Assembly (NCBI GenBank): GCA_004558185.1
Contig: SFDP01000012.1
Coordinates: 1 to 49,401 of the forward strand
Reading direction: 5' to 3'
DNA length: 49,401 bases
Source of the DNA: Lachnospiraceae bacterium
Lineage (GTDB): Bacteria > Bacillota > Clostridia > Lachnospirales > Lachnospiraceae
This document shows positions 9,083-16,945 of the stretch, piece after piece. Position numbers and translations under genes: made by a program. Every line of letters starts with the position of its first letter. Position 1 is the first letter of the stretch. The notes beneath the pieces were generated by a model that worked only from the letters and a program-made list of their open reading frames with translations, was not told the DNA's origin and searched no databases.

Positions 9083-10012
9083 ATGAAAAACTACATTAAA
9101 ATTGCAAGGCCGGATCATTGGGTCAAGAACCTGTTCATTGTTCCCGGTGTGGCAGTGGCCTTTCTGCTGGCGGGAGTTCCGGCGGCAGGGGAATTGGTCT
9201 GGAAATTTTTCCTGGGCTTTCTGGCTACCTGCTTTATCGCCTCTGCAAACTATGTAATCAATGAATGGCTGGATGCAGAATTTGATCAGTATCATCCAAC
9301 TAAGAAAAACAGGCCTGTAGTAGCTCAAAATATGAAATTTGGGCTGGTGATGCTGGAATACCTCCTTTTTATCCTTGCCGGAATCCTCTGTGCAATGCCG
9401 ATCAACCGCTATTTTTTGTATATGGAAATCTGGCTGTTGATTATGGGAGTCCTGTATAATGTAAAGCCTTTCAGGACAAAGGATATTCCTTTTTTGGACG
9501 TGATTTCAGAATCGGTCAACAATATGATTCGGCTTCTTCTGGGCTGGTTTATTGTGACTGATGCACAGCTCCCACCTGTAAGCATTCTTCTGGGCTACTG
9601 GATGGCCGGCGCATTCTTAATGGGAATTAAGCGTTTTGCAGAATACCGGATGATCAACGATCCTGAGCTGGCAGGAAAATATCGAAAATCCTTCTGCCAC
9701 TATACAGAGCTGACTCTGCTTGGCTCAAGTATGTTTTACGCCTTTTGTTCCACCTTCTGTATGGGAATATTTCTGATCAAATATCGGCTGGAATATCTGC
9801 TGGCCATGCCCTTTTTATTCTTTCTTTTCGTTTTCTATTTAATGATTGCGTTTAAGGAAGACTCGGCGGTCCAGAAGCCGGAAAAGCTATATAAAGAAAA
9901 GAAATTGATTCTCTATGTGAGCTTTCTGGTGCTGCTTTTTGTGGTGCTGACCTTTATTGATATTCCGTTTTTGGGAATCTTTCAGGATCCATATTTAATC
10001 CCCATTCAGTAG
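9083..10012 (+). CDS. UbiA-family prenyltransferase, polyprenyl-phosphate phosphoribosyltransferase (DPPR synthase) type
   Basis: 309 aa, about 8-9 membrane spans. Residues 60-78 read NEWLDAEFDQYHPTKKNRP: an aspartate-rich UbiA motif followed by HPTKKNRP, which is characteristic of decaprenyl-phosphate 5-phosphoribosyltransferases (mycobacterial Rv3806c) and not of quinone or heme enzymes. These join PRPP to polyprenyl phosphate, giving polyprenyl-P-ribose-5-P. The gene starts 5 bp after the upstream GT-C gene, and the HAD phosphatase follows, which fits dephosphorylation of the product. In actinobacteria the pathway continues with DprE1/DprE2 to arabinose; neither is seen here, so a ribofuranosyl donor is more likely (inference). 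Confidence 0.75.
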   Translation: MKNYIKIARPDHWVKNLFIVPGVAVAFLLAGVPAAGELVWKFFLGFLATCFIASANYVINEWLDAEFDQYHPTKKNRPVVAQNMKFGLVMLEYLLFILAGILCAMPINRYFLYMEIWLLIMGVLYNVKPFRTKDIPFLDVISESVNNMIRLLLGWFIVTDAQLPPVSILLGYWMAGAFLMGIKRFAEYRMINDPELAGKYRKSFCHYTELTLLGSSMFYAFCSTFCMGIFLIKYRLEYLLAMPFLFFLFVFYLMIAFKEDSAVQKPEKLYKEKKLILYVSFLVLLFVVLTFIDIPFLGIFQDPYLIPIQ

Positions 10013-10043
10013 CAGCGATTTTGCGAATGGGGCTCTGAACAGA
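10013..10043 (+). repeat. Partial copy of the MITE-like element (3' end only)
   Basis: Directly after the UbiA stop codon lies CAGCGATTTTGCGAATGG followed by GGCTCTGAACAGA. It matches the 3' end of the complete element at 16742-16878 with a few substitutions. The 5' inverted repeat and hairpin are absent, so this is a remnant or a solo end. Confidence 0.5.
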
Positions 10044-10056
10044 TTGATTTTACTTT

Positions 10057-10080
10057 AGTGGCTGCCATCAGGTAGCCATT
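10057..10080 (+). terminator. Hairpin upstream of the HAD gene, possible weak terminator
   Basis: AGTGGCTGCC-ATCA-GGTAGCCATT forms a 10-bp stem with two G-U pairs and a 4-nt loop, followed by only a short T-rich tract (TGGTTT). It lies inside the operon, between the UbiA and HAD genes, so it would act as partial attenuation or an mRNA stabiliser. Confidence 0.35.
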
Positions 10081-10100
10081 TGGTTTATGAAAAGGAGTGT

Positions 10101-10787
10101 ATGGTGAAAAAGATCAATACCTATAAGCTGGTGATTTGGGATTTGGATGGAACCCTGTATTACCAGAGGGCTTTTCGCCTGAAAATGGCTTTGGTAATGC
10201 TGTCTAAGCTGCTGCTTAGACCCTCTCGCTGGAGAGAGCTCGCTGTAATCCTTACCTATAGAAGGATTCGGGAGGAATGGAACCCTGATGATTTTGGAGA
10301 GGGACTTGAAGAGCGGCAGTATATGGTCTGTGGAGAAAGCTGTGGAATGAGTGGGCAGAAAGTTCGGCAGCTTGTTGAACAGTGGATGTTAAAAGAGCCA
10401 TTGGATCATCTAAAGCTATACCGTGACGATCAGGCGGCAGAGCTGATTGCCAGGCTTTCCGAGGCAGGAACAGTGAATGTGGTTTATTCTGACTATCCTA
10501 CCAGGGATAAGCTCAAGGCATTGAATATCCAGGCAGAAAGACAATTTTGTTCATCGGATATCGAGATTAACTGTATGAAGCCTAATCCCAGAGGAATACA
10601 GTATATTCTTAAGAGCATGAAGATAAAAGCGGAGGACACACTGATCATTGGAGATAGAATGGAAAAGGATGGAGAGGCTGCTAAGGCGGCAGGAGTGGAT
10701 TATCTGATTCTGAAGAAAAACAAAAAGGGAAGAAAAGTACAATATAAGGAAATTTTGCAACAGATACAGGAACAGGGATGGAGGTAG
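10101..10787 (+). CDS. HAD-superfamily hydrolase, candidate polyprenyl-P-ribose-5-phosphate phosphatase
   Basis: 228 aa from the ATG at 10101, behind AAGGAG; a GTG at 10104 is an alternative with better spacing. HAD motif I is DLDGTLY at 14-20, motif II is the serine of VYSDYPTR, motif III the lysine of MKPNPRG, and motif IV is IGDRMEKDGEAA with D185. The helical cap between motifs I and II is typical of subfamily I phosphatases. Its position directly behind a DPPR synthase suggests it removes the 5-phosphate from the lipid-linked ribose; in mycobacteria a PAP2 enzyme is thought to do this. Polyprenyl transferases of this kind are also known fused to HAD domains. Only family membership is certain. 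Confidence 0.78.
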   Translation: MVKKINTYKLVIWDLDGTLYYQRAFRLKMALVMLSKLLLRPSRWRELAVILTYRRIREEWNPDDFGEGLEERQYMVCGESCGMSGQKVRQLVEQWMLKEPLDHLKLYRDDQAAELIARLSEAGTVNVVYSDYPTRDKLKALNIQAERQFCSSDIEINCMKPNPRGIQYILKSMKIKAEDTLIIGDRMEKDGEAAKAAGVDYLILKKNKKGRKVQYKEILQQIQEQGWR

Positions 10788-10796
10788 TGAGGGAGA

Positions 10797-12293
10797 ATGC
10801 TGTTTAATTCATTACAGTTTTTGATTTTTTTTCCCATAGTAATACTGATTTGTTTTATTTTACCGGCAAGGATACGTTACCTGTGGCTGCTGGCGGCCAG
10901 CTATTATTTTTATGCCTGTTGGGATGCCCGGTACCTTTTGCTGCTGCTGTTTTCCACGGTGGTGACGTACCTGAGCGGACTGGGAATAGAATGGTGCAGA
11001 AAGCAGCAATGGACAACAGAAAAGAGGCTTAAAGGAAAGAGAAGCTGTGTAGCCATAAGTGTTCTTCTGAACGTGGGGATGCTCTGTTACTTTAAATATA
11101 CGAATTTTTTTCTGGAAAACCTCAGGGCAGTCTTTGCGGCAGTAAATATTCAGTTGAAGATACCGGAGGTCAGTATAGTTTTACCTGTAGGGATTTCTTT
11201 CTTTACCTTCCAGGCCTTAAGCTACACTCTGGATGTTTATCGGGAGGAGATTTACGCAGAAAAGAATTTCTTTCGGTATGCCTTGTTTGTGTCCTTTTTT
11301 CCCCAACTGGTGGCGGGACCCATCGAACGCTCGAAAAACCTGTTAAAGCAGCTTAAGAAGCCGGCAGCCTTCAACTTTGAAAATGCCAGAGAAGGATTAC
11401 TGTTAATGCTGTGGGGCTTTTTTTTGAAGATAGTATTGGCAGACAGGATTGCCATATTTGTAGATACGGTTTATGGAGATTTCCAGTCCTACTCTGGCAC
11501 TCAGCTTTTGGTAGCTACCCTCCTTTTTGCCATACAGCTTTATTGTGACTTTTATGGTTATTCGGTCATTGCCATGGGGGCAGCCAAAATCCTGGGGTAT
11601 CATCTTATGGATAATTTTAATGCTCCCTTTTTTGCAAGGACTGTTTCTGAACTGTGGAGGAGATGGCATATTTCTCTAAATTCCTGGTTCAGAGATTATC
11701 TCTATATTCCGCTGGGAGGCAACAGAAGGGGGATTATTCGTAAATATTTGAATATTATGGTGGTATTCTTTGTAAGTGGGTTATGGCATGGCGCCAACTG
11801 GACTTTTGTAATCTGGGGCCTACTTAATGGGGGATATCAGATGATTGGTCGGTGGCTGCAGCCCGCCAGAGATAAACTGGTGAAAATAATGAGGCTGAAC
11901 AGAACGGCTTACAGTCACAAGCTGGTGCAGACTATCGTCACTTTTTTACTGTTTGATTTTTCCATGATTTTTTTCAGGGCAAATACACTGCAGGAATCAG
12001 GGCAGATTATTTCGGCTATTCTAAATCATTTTAATCCGGGAATGCTATTTGACGGTACACTTTATACCTGTGGATTGGATCAGAAGAATTTTTCCCTGAT
12101 GCTGTATAGTATCGTGCTTCTTTTTATTATTGATTTTTGCAAAAATAAAGGGATTAGAGTAAGGGAGCTGGTGCTGAAGCAGGAGTATTGGTTCAGATGG
12201 CTGTTTATTGCAGGCAGTATCCTTTTTATTCTGATAACCGGCATCTGGGGCTCTGCCTATGAGGCGGCAAATTTTATTTATTTTCAATTTTAA
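10797..12293 (+). CDS. MBOAT-family O-acyltransferase, second of three
   Basis: 498 aa, starting MLFNSLQFLIFFP, about 11 membrane spans, 9 bp after the HAD gene. Motifs are VGISFFTFQALSYTLDVYR, SFFPQLVAGPIER, ELWRRWHISLNSWFRDYLYIPLGG and VSGLWHGANWTFVIWG. The position after the WHG motif that is GxHG in the other two MBOATs of this locus reads GLLNGGY here, with Asn344 where His is usual; whether this alters activity is unknown. The sequence is more like the AlgI branch (LYIPLGGNRRG) than its two neighbours. A structured repeat starts 3 bp after the stop codon, and an SGNH partner gene follows. Predicted role: O-acetylation of surface glycan. Confidence 0.87.
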   Translation: MLFNSLQFLIFFPIVILICFILPARIRYLWLLAASYYFYACWDARYLLLLLFSTVVTYLSGLGIEWCRKQQWTTEKRLKGKRSCVAISVLLNVGMLCYFKYTNFFLENLRAVFAAVNIQLKIPEVSIVLPVGISFFTFQALSYTLDVYREEIYAEKNFFRYALFVSFFPQLVAGPIERSKNLLKQLKKPAAFNFENAREGLLLMLWGFFLKIVLADRIAIFVDTVYGDFQSYSGTQLLVATLLFAIQLYCDFYGYSVIAMGAAKILGYHLMDNFNAPFFARTVSELWRRWHISLNSWFRDYLYIPLGGNRRGIIRKYLNIMVVFFVSGLWHGANWTFVIWGLLNGGYQMIGRWLQPARDKLVKIMRLNRTAYSHKLVQTIVTFLLFDFSMIFFRANTLQESGQIISAILNHFNPGMLFDGTLYTCGLDQKNFSLMLYSIVLLFIIDFCKNKGIRVRELVLKQEYWFRWLFIAGSILFILITGIWGSAYEAANFIYFQF

Positions 12294-12296
12294 TAT

Positions 12297-12390
12297 GATA
12301 CCAGGGTCAAAAGGTCTGAACTCACATGAGCTTGTTCAAATGTGGAACAATCCGTAGGTATCATAGTTAGGGGCTTTTGACCCTAACATC
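12297..12390 (+). repeat. Structured dispersed repeat, copy 1
   Basis: Order of parts: GATACC (12297-12302), AGGGTCAAAAG (12303-12313), a variable hairpin with arms CACAT (12323-12327) and ATGTG (12340-12344), AACAATCCGTA, GGTATC (12357-12362), GTTAGGGG, CTTTTGACCCT (12374-12384), AACATC. GATACC pairs with GGTATC and AGGGTCAAAAG with CTTTTGACCCT in an interleaved, pseudoknot-like order. A local GTTAGGG/CCCTAAC hairpin (12366-12372/12381-12387) competes with the second pairing. Other copies are at 15416-15495 (minus) and 21769-21844. This one begins 3 bp after an MBOAT stop and lies before its SGNH partner. Confidence 0.75.
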
Positions 12391-12430
12391 TTAATATGCA
12401 GGTGCTAAACTGTATGGAAATGGTGGGATT

Positions 12431-13888
12431 ATGATTAAAAAGAGAATAAAAAGGCTGATTCCTTTTTTGGTCGTTCTGGGGCTGACTGTGGCAGGTCTTT
12501 CATATGCTTCCGGAATAACTGAACGAAAGGACAGCAGAAACAAATATGCAGATTTTTATGCTCAAAAGGAGGATTTTGATGTCCTATTTATCGGACAGAG
12601 CCGTATGCTGAATGCAGTCTTTCCCATGGAGCTGTGGAATGACTATGGGATAGTAGCTTATAATCTGGCAGGTCATGGCAACCGTATCCCTACTAATTAC
12701 TGGGTGTTGAAAAATGCACTGGAGTATACGACACCCAAGCTGGTGGTTCTGGATTGCGGTCTGGTGAAAGAAGAGGAGAAGACAGGTCCACTGGAGCAGC
12801 TGCACCTTTCAGTGGATCATATTCCCTTAAGCAGGACAAAGATCGCCATGATGGAGGATTTGCTGGGAGATTCAAAGAAAAAGCAGGATTTTTTATGGAA
12901 GTTTTCCACTTATCATAACCGTTGGAGTGAGGTAGTACAAGAAGACTTTACTCCACATTCCGGTGTGGAAAAGGGGGCAGAATCACGAGTTGGTGTGGCA
13001 GTCCCTAAAATTCACCGGGAGTTTGGAAGGGAAGAAAAGCTGGAAATAGAAGGTGTGGGAATAGAGTATCTGGAAAAAATTATTGAAGAATGCCAGAGAA
13101 GGAATATAGAAGTGCTATTAACTTACATCCCTTTCCCGGACCCTACAGGCTGGCAATTGGAGTCTAATGCGGTATGGGAGATTGCCGATAAGTATAAGAT
13201 CAACTATTTAGACTTTCATACGCTTTTTCCTCAGATTAACCTTGATACAGACTGTTACGATCCGAGCGCCCATCTGAACCCGTCGGGAGGCTGGAAGATT
13301 ACTGCATATCTGGGAGAATATATACAGAAAAATTATGGAATTGCAGATCAGAGGGAGAATCCCCTCTATTCAAAATGGCATCAGGATTATGGAACCTATA
13401 GGCAGTTTAAATGGGAAAACCTGCGTACGCAGGAGAAGCTGGAAAACTACCTCATGCTTCTTTATGACAGGAATCTGAGCTTTGGAGTATGGATGGAGCC
13501 CGGAGCACAATGGCTGAAGACTTCAACCATAGCAGAACTTCTGGCAAATATCGGGATAGAGGCAGAGGACTACGCCTGGGAGAACAGCCTCATTTTTGTT
13601 GACCGGACAAAGAATCGAGTCTACCGGATCAGGGAGGGGGATGAGCAGAATACCGGATTGGGGAAAATCGGCATGAGAATTAACTTTGATACGGCTGCCA
13701 TGATTATCACCTGGGAAAAGAACTCGGGAGAGACTGATGAAAAGCAGAAGCAATACGCCGAGGAATTTTTAATGGATCAGCAGGCAGGAGCAGGTATTTT
13801 GGTTTTTGATCATACCGAAGATGAACCGATAAACTTTGCTCAATTTATGGTGGATTATGTGTCTTCAGAACGGATTCGCCCAGAGTAA
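12431..13888 (+). CDS. Membrane-anchored SGNH/DltD-like protein, partner of the second MBOAT
   Basis: 485 aa with an N-terminal membrane anchor (about 10-27) and a large extracytoplasmic domain. Block I is LFIGQSRM with Ser57. A middle block contains LTYIPFPDP, and the catalytic-type pair is D277 and H281 in DPSAHLNPSGGW. The last ~150 residues are an extra domain (WMEPGAQWLKTSTIAELLANIG onward) of unknown function. It is the extracytoplasmic half of an MBOAT/SGNH pair. The sequence is only distantly similar to the SGNH proteins at 6518 and 21882, matching the divergence of its MBOAT. It is separated from the MBOAT by 137 bp containing the structured repeat and converges with the next minus-strand gene (17-bp gap). 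Confidence 0.72.
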   Translation: MIKKRIKRLIPFLVVLGLTVAGLSYASGITERKDSRNKYADFYAQKEDFDVLFIGQSRMLNAVFPMELWNDYGIVAYNLAGHGNRIPTNYWVLKNALEYTTPKLVVLDCGLVKEEEKTGPLEQLHLSVDHIPLSRTKIAMMEDLLGDSKKKQDFLWKFSTYHNRWSEVVQEDFTPHSGVEKGAESRVGVAVPKIHREFGREEKLEIEGVGIEYLEKIIEECQRRNIEVLLTYIPFPDPTGWQLESNAVWEIADKYKINYLDFHTLFPQINLDTDCYDPSAHLNPSGGWKITAYLGEYIQKNYGIADQRENPLYSKWHQDYGTYRQFKWENLRTQEKLENYLMLLYDRNLSFGVWMEPGAQWLKTSTIAELLANIGIEAEDYAWENSLIFVDRTKNRVYRIREGDEQNTGLGKIGMRINFDTAAMIITWEKNSGETDEKQKQYAEEFLMDQQAGAGILVFDHTEDEPINFAQFMVDYVSSERIRPE

Positions 13889-13905
13889 TCCTTTTAGGAA
13901 CTGAC

Positions 13906-15327
13906 TCAGGGCTGGGGTTCTGAATAGTTATGTTTTTTGAAGGATTTTGCATTTTCCCATAATAAGGTGGTTCCTGCCAGGTAAAACAAGGGCATATTGT
14001 AAATGGTATACCGGGTTTGACAAAAAATAAGGCAGGAAACAAGGGCTACGTTAATGACAATGGCAAAAGCTGTTATTGCGCCAAAAAGAAGGGCGTGATA
14101 ATGGCTTTTGGATTTCCGGGGACTTTTTTGGTATATCAGGAATAAGCGTACCCACAAAAAGAGGCAGAGCAGGTAGATAAAAACGCTATACACCAGGAAA
14201 ACAGGCTTTACCTGGGCTACGGTGGAAACCAGACCTGCGAAAAAGCTGTTGATCAAAGTACCCAGAATTCGGGTTAAGTGATGAGGCAGAAGAGCAGTGA
14301 TTATTTCACTGTTTATTCTGTCCGTTTCCAAATCCAGAAGAGCAATGTCCTGCGTATTCAGGGTGGCTCTGGAGTAATCTAAAATCATGGGCCACATGGT
14401 ATCGATCTGGATATGATCATAGTGATCGCCGAAATGATTGACCTCTGCCAGCCAGCCGTCATTTGCGTGGGAAGCCAGGTATCCGTTGGTATCACAGACA
14501 TAATAGATGGATAGAAACAGCTCACGAATATTCGAATCGGTAATATAGTCCGCATCGCTTTCCTTTGCATTATAAAAAAGCATGGTAGTAAGAAAGCGGT
14601 TGCTGCTGCTGTGCACGGTAAACTGCCCTCTGAGCACATAGTTATAGCCACAGTCCAATAGTCTGTTGGCAAAAAGGAGCATAAAGCTGATCAGCAGCCC
14701 AAAACAAAGGCTTCGTAACGAAGCCTTCCGCTTAAAGAAAACAGCCAGAAGCAGTAAGAGGATAACAAACATCATCTGCTTTCTGGTGGATATCAAAAGG
14801 AAAGCAAGAAAACAGGAAAAAAAGAAAAAAAGTTTTCGATGATTATTCTCAAGCATATAGCGGTAGAGAAACAGGATAAACAGCAGATACAAGGGGAAGG
14901 CAATTCCCTCCGTTAATATGCTGTTGGTGTACATGGCTTTTCGGCCGGCAGCAAAACGACAGAGAAGAGAAACGGCCGGCGTCAGCAGGTAAAGGAAAGA
15001 GGAAAACAGCAAATTCATATTGAATCTGCCGGAAAGATAGTCGGCTAATGCCCAGCCTGAAACAGCCATAAGGAGGCTTTGAAGGATCACGGTCAGATTA
15101 AGATAGAAACCCGGTGAACAAAAACGCAATAAGGCCAGCAGTAAAGGGTAAACGGGTTCCCTGGAAAAACTCATTTGGATATAGCCGTCTGAATCGGGAT
15201 AAAGGATGGGGCCGTCATACAGAGCGAAAAACAAATAAAACAAAAGCGAGAGCACCAGACTGACTATGCTGATCGTGGACAGCTTTTTTTTCTGAAGATT
15301 ACTGTCAGGGGCTGTAAAAATATACAT
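13906..15327 (-). CDS. Multi-span membrane protein, probable GT-C glycosyltransferase
   Basis: 473 aa from the ATG at 15327, with GGAGGA a few bases upstream; an in-frame GTG lies one codon earlier. It has about 10 membrane spans. The first outer loop contains LYPDSDGYIQMSFSREPVYP, whose acidic pair fits the catalytic loop of GT-C enzymes, and a soluble insert of ~130 residues lies between spans (about 230-360). No named family is recognised with certainty. It runs against the flanking operons and converges with the SGNH gene. Inverted copies of the structured repeat lie on both sides of the segment holding these two genes (12297-12390 and 15416-15495). Likely role: transfer of a polyprenyl-P-sugar to a surface glycan (inference). 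Confidence 0.6.
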   Translation of the reverse strand: MYIFTAPDSNLQKKKLSTISIVSLVLSLLFYLFFALYDGPILYPDSDGYIQMSFSREPVYPLLLALLRFCSPGFYLNLTVILQSLLMAVSGWALADYLSGRFNMNLLFSSFLYLLTPAVSLLCRFAAGRKAMYTNSILTEGIAFPLYLLFILFLYRYMLENNHRKLFFFFSCFLAFLLISTRKQMMFVILLLLLAVFFKRKASLRSLCFGLLISFMLLFANRLLDCGYNYVLRGQFTVHSSSNRFLTTMLFYNAKESDADYITDSNIRELFLSIYYVCDTNGYLASHANDGWLAEVNHFGDHYDHIQIDTMWPMILDYSRATLNTQDIALLDLETDRINSEIITALLPHHLTRILGTLINSFFAGLVSTVAQVKPVFLVYSVFIYLLCLFLWVRLFLIYQKSPRKSKSHYHALLFGAITAFAIVINVALVSCLIFCQTRYTIYNMPLFYLAGTTLLWENAKSFKKHNYSEPQP

Positions 15328-15415
15328 CACATTCCTCCGGATTACCCCTAGTATGCAGGAGCTGAATTTTTGGAGATTATACCATATTTCCTTTTTTTAG
15401 TACACCCAAAGAAAT

Positions 15416-15495
15416 GATGTTAGGGTCAAAAGCCCCTAACTATGATACCTACGGATTGTTACGTACTTCGTACTAGACCTTTTGACCCTGGTATC
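15416..15495 (-). repeat. Structured dispersed repeat, copy 2
   Basis: Read on the minus strand this copy contains every part of copy 1: GATACC, AGGGTCAAAAG, a shorter variable hairpin (GTAC-GAA-GTAC), AACAATCCGTA, GGTATC, GTTAGGGG, CTTTTGACCCT, AACATC. The two long pairings are perfect. The middle hairpin has different bases and length from copy 1 yet is still self-complementary. It lies in the divergent gap between the minus-strand GT-C gene and the secreted SGNH gene, and is inverted relative to copy 1. Confidence 0.75.
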
Positions 15496-15620
15496 AAAGA
15501 AATTAATAAAAAATTAAAGTTTTCTCACTGAAAAACTACAATCTTTTTTGTTTATACTAATTACAGAAGTAATAAGCAAAAGGAAAATCCTTTGATAAAG
15601 ATAGATGGAGGAGTGGGGAA

Positions 15621-16589
15621 ATGAAAAAAATCAATCTAATGTTTCTGGGTGAATGTGTAATCATTGTTGCATTGCTGCTTTTAATTGGCAGTCTGTTAAA
15701 AGAAAATCCCACTGTGGCGCTGGGAAAAGAGAAGGAGGATTATGGCCTGAGTAATGAGGCGCAGCAGGAAAGTGGAAAACAGGCAGAAAATGTACAGTAT
15801 GCGAAAGATATTCTGGAGCAGAGGATGGGGCAGGATATATCCGGCAATGATGAAACGGTATCGGGAAACAGTGTGTCTGAAAACCAAACACTGCAGACTG
15901 ATGAAGAAATAAAAATCGTTGTCTTTGGTGACAGTATTTGGGATATGCAAAGAGGTACAGACGGGATTTCTGAACGGCTGGAGGAAAAGCTGGGCGTTGA
16001 AATTTATAACTGTGCCATTGGAGGAACCACTGCTGCGGTGGTTTCGGAATCTACCGACCTGCGTGAAGGCTGGAAAAGCTATTCGCTGAATGGAATGATG
16101 TATGCAGCCAGAGGAGAGGTGTCAGCAAATAGCCTTCTGCAGAATCTGCCGGCATTGGAGGAAATAAAAAGTATTGACTTTAATGAAGTAGATTATTTGA
16201 TTATTTCTTATGGGTTAAATGATTATTTCTCCAGTGTGGAGATTTACCCCCAGGATATGTATGATATGGAGACCTATGTAGGTGCGCTGCGCCATGCAGT
16301 GGCCAAAATGACCGAGACCTATCCCGATCTGGAAGTGATTCTGGTGTCTCCTACCTATTGTGAGCTTTATGCAGACCCCAATAAGGAGAGCTTGGAGGCT
16401 TATGCAGAAGGTGCCAGAATGGTAGCAGAAGAGCGTGGCACCTACTTTTGGGATGTGTATCACGATTTGGGAATTAATGAAGAGAATAAAAAATTGTATT
16501 TATCAGATGGGGTGCATTTAAGTGAGCAAGGAAGAGAGTTATACGCTGGTTATGCGGCTCAAAGACTTGCAGAAATTAAGGCTGAATAG
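15621..16589 (+). CDS. Secreted/membrane-anchored SGNH-GDSL hydrolase (esterase)
   Basis: 322 aa with an N-terminal hydrophobic segment (about 7-25) that is a signal anchor, then a ~70-residue linker rich in E, Q and N, then the SGNH domain. Block I is VVFGDSIWD with Ser105, block II has the glycine of CAIGGTT, block III is YGLNDYF with N200 and block V is DGVHLS with D296 and H299. All four SGNH residues are present, so it should be an active extracellular esterase, perhaps a deacetylase balancing the MBOAT acyltransferases (inference). It is a single-gene unit: a GGAGGAGTGGGG ribosome binding site at the start and a strong terminator 78 bp after the stop. Confidence 0.85.
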   Translation: MKKINLMFLGECVIIVALLLLIGSLLKENPTVALGKEKEDYGLSNEAQQESGKQAENVQYAKDILEQRMGQDISGNDETVSGNSVSENQTLQTDEEIKIVVFGDSIWDMQRGTDGISERLEEKLGVEIYNCAIGGTTAAVVSESTDLREGWKSYSLNGMMYAARGEVSANSLLQNLPALEEIKSIDFNEVDYLIISYGLNDYFSSVEIYPQDMYDMETYVGALRHAVAKMTETYPDLEVILVSPTYCELYADPNKESLEAYAEGARMVAEERGTYFWDVYHDLGINEENKKLYLSDGVHLSEQGRELYAGYAAQRLAEIKAE

Positions 16590-16667
16590 CCTGGCTGATA
16601 GGAGTCTGTTCAATCAGCAATTTGTGTCGTTTGAAATGAACGAAAACGAGAAAATGAAATAGAGAGA

Positions 16668-16706
16668 AAATGCTTTTCTCGGTAACTTGAAGAGAAAAGC
16701 ATTTTT
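16668..16706 (+). terminator. Intrinsic terminator after the SGNH hydrolase gene
   Basis: A perfect stem AAATGCTTTTCTC / GAGAAAAGCATTT with an ~11-nt loop, followed by TTG. The A-rich 5' side would give T residues in the other direction, so it could act both ways. Confidence 0.8.
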
Positions 16707-16709
16707 GCG

Positions 16710-16738
16710 TTGTGGAAATTCCGAATTTATACTATAAT
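16710..16738 (+). promoter_or_regulatory. Promoter-like site left of the MITE-like element
   Basis: TTGTGG (16710-16715), 17 nt, TATAAT (16733-16738). It lies just upstream of the repeat insertion, and the -10 box is inside the 11-bp direct repeat ACTATAATTGT that also occurs on the right side of the element. It may be the original promoter of the GT2-UDP-glucose dehydrogenase operon. Confidence 0.5.
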
Positions 16739-16741
16739 TGT

Positions 16742-16878
16742 AACTATTCGGAACCATGCAAATTTACATTCTGTGAATGCCTGCATTCAAACAGACTTGT
16801 AAATTTATATGGCGAAGCAGCCACATGAGCAAAAGAAAAGCTGCACAGCAGCGGTTTTGCGAATGGGATTCTGAATAG
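16742..16878 (+). mobile_element. MITE-like palindromic element with flanking direct repeats
   Basis: A 137-bp non-coding element with imperfect terminal inverted repeats: CTATTCGGAACC at the left and GGGATTCTGAATAG at the right. The left half folds as AAATTTACA (16760-16768) against TGTAAATTT (16799-16807), with an inner CTGTGAATGC/GCATTCAAACAG hairpin. The right half is GC-richer (GCGAAGCAGCC...GCTGCACAGCAGCGG). An 11-bp direct repeat ACTATAATTGT flanks it (16731-16741 and 16879-16889), as expected for a target-site duplication. Partial relatives lie at 10013-10043 and 28406-28440. There is no transposase gene, so movement would need one supplied in trans. Confidence 0.65.
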
Positions 16879-16886
16879 ACTATAAT
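16857..16886 (+). promoter_or_regulatory. Promoter-like site formed at the right edge of the MITE-like element
   Basis: TTGCGA (16857-16862, inside the element), 18 nt, TATAAT (16881-16886, inside the flanking direct repeat). It points at the GT2-ugd operon starting at 16946. The element seems to supply the -35 and the duplicated target the -10. Confidence 0.45.
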
Positions 16887-16945
16887 TGTTATAAAGTGTG
16901 CGGGATGAAAAAGAACGGTCAGACTGTTCGGAAGCGTGAGGATAT

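Noticed and set aside
15412..15500. Simple Rho-independent terminator
   Set aside because: The inverted arms could suggest one, but the same sequence recurs elsewhere in both orientations with a conserved internal layout, so it is annotated as a repeat.
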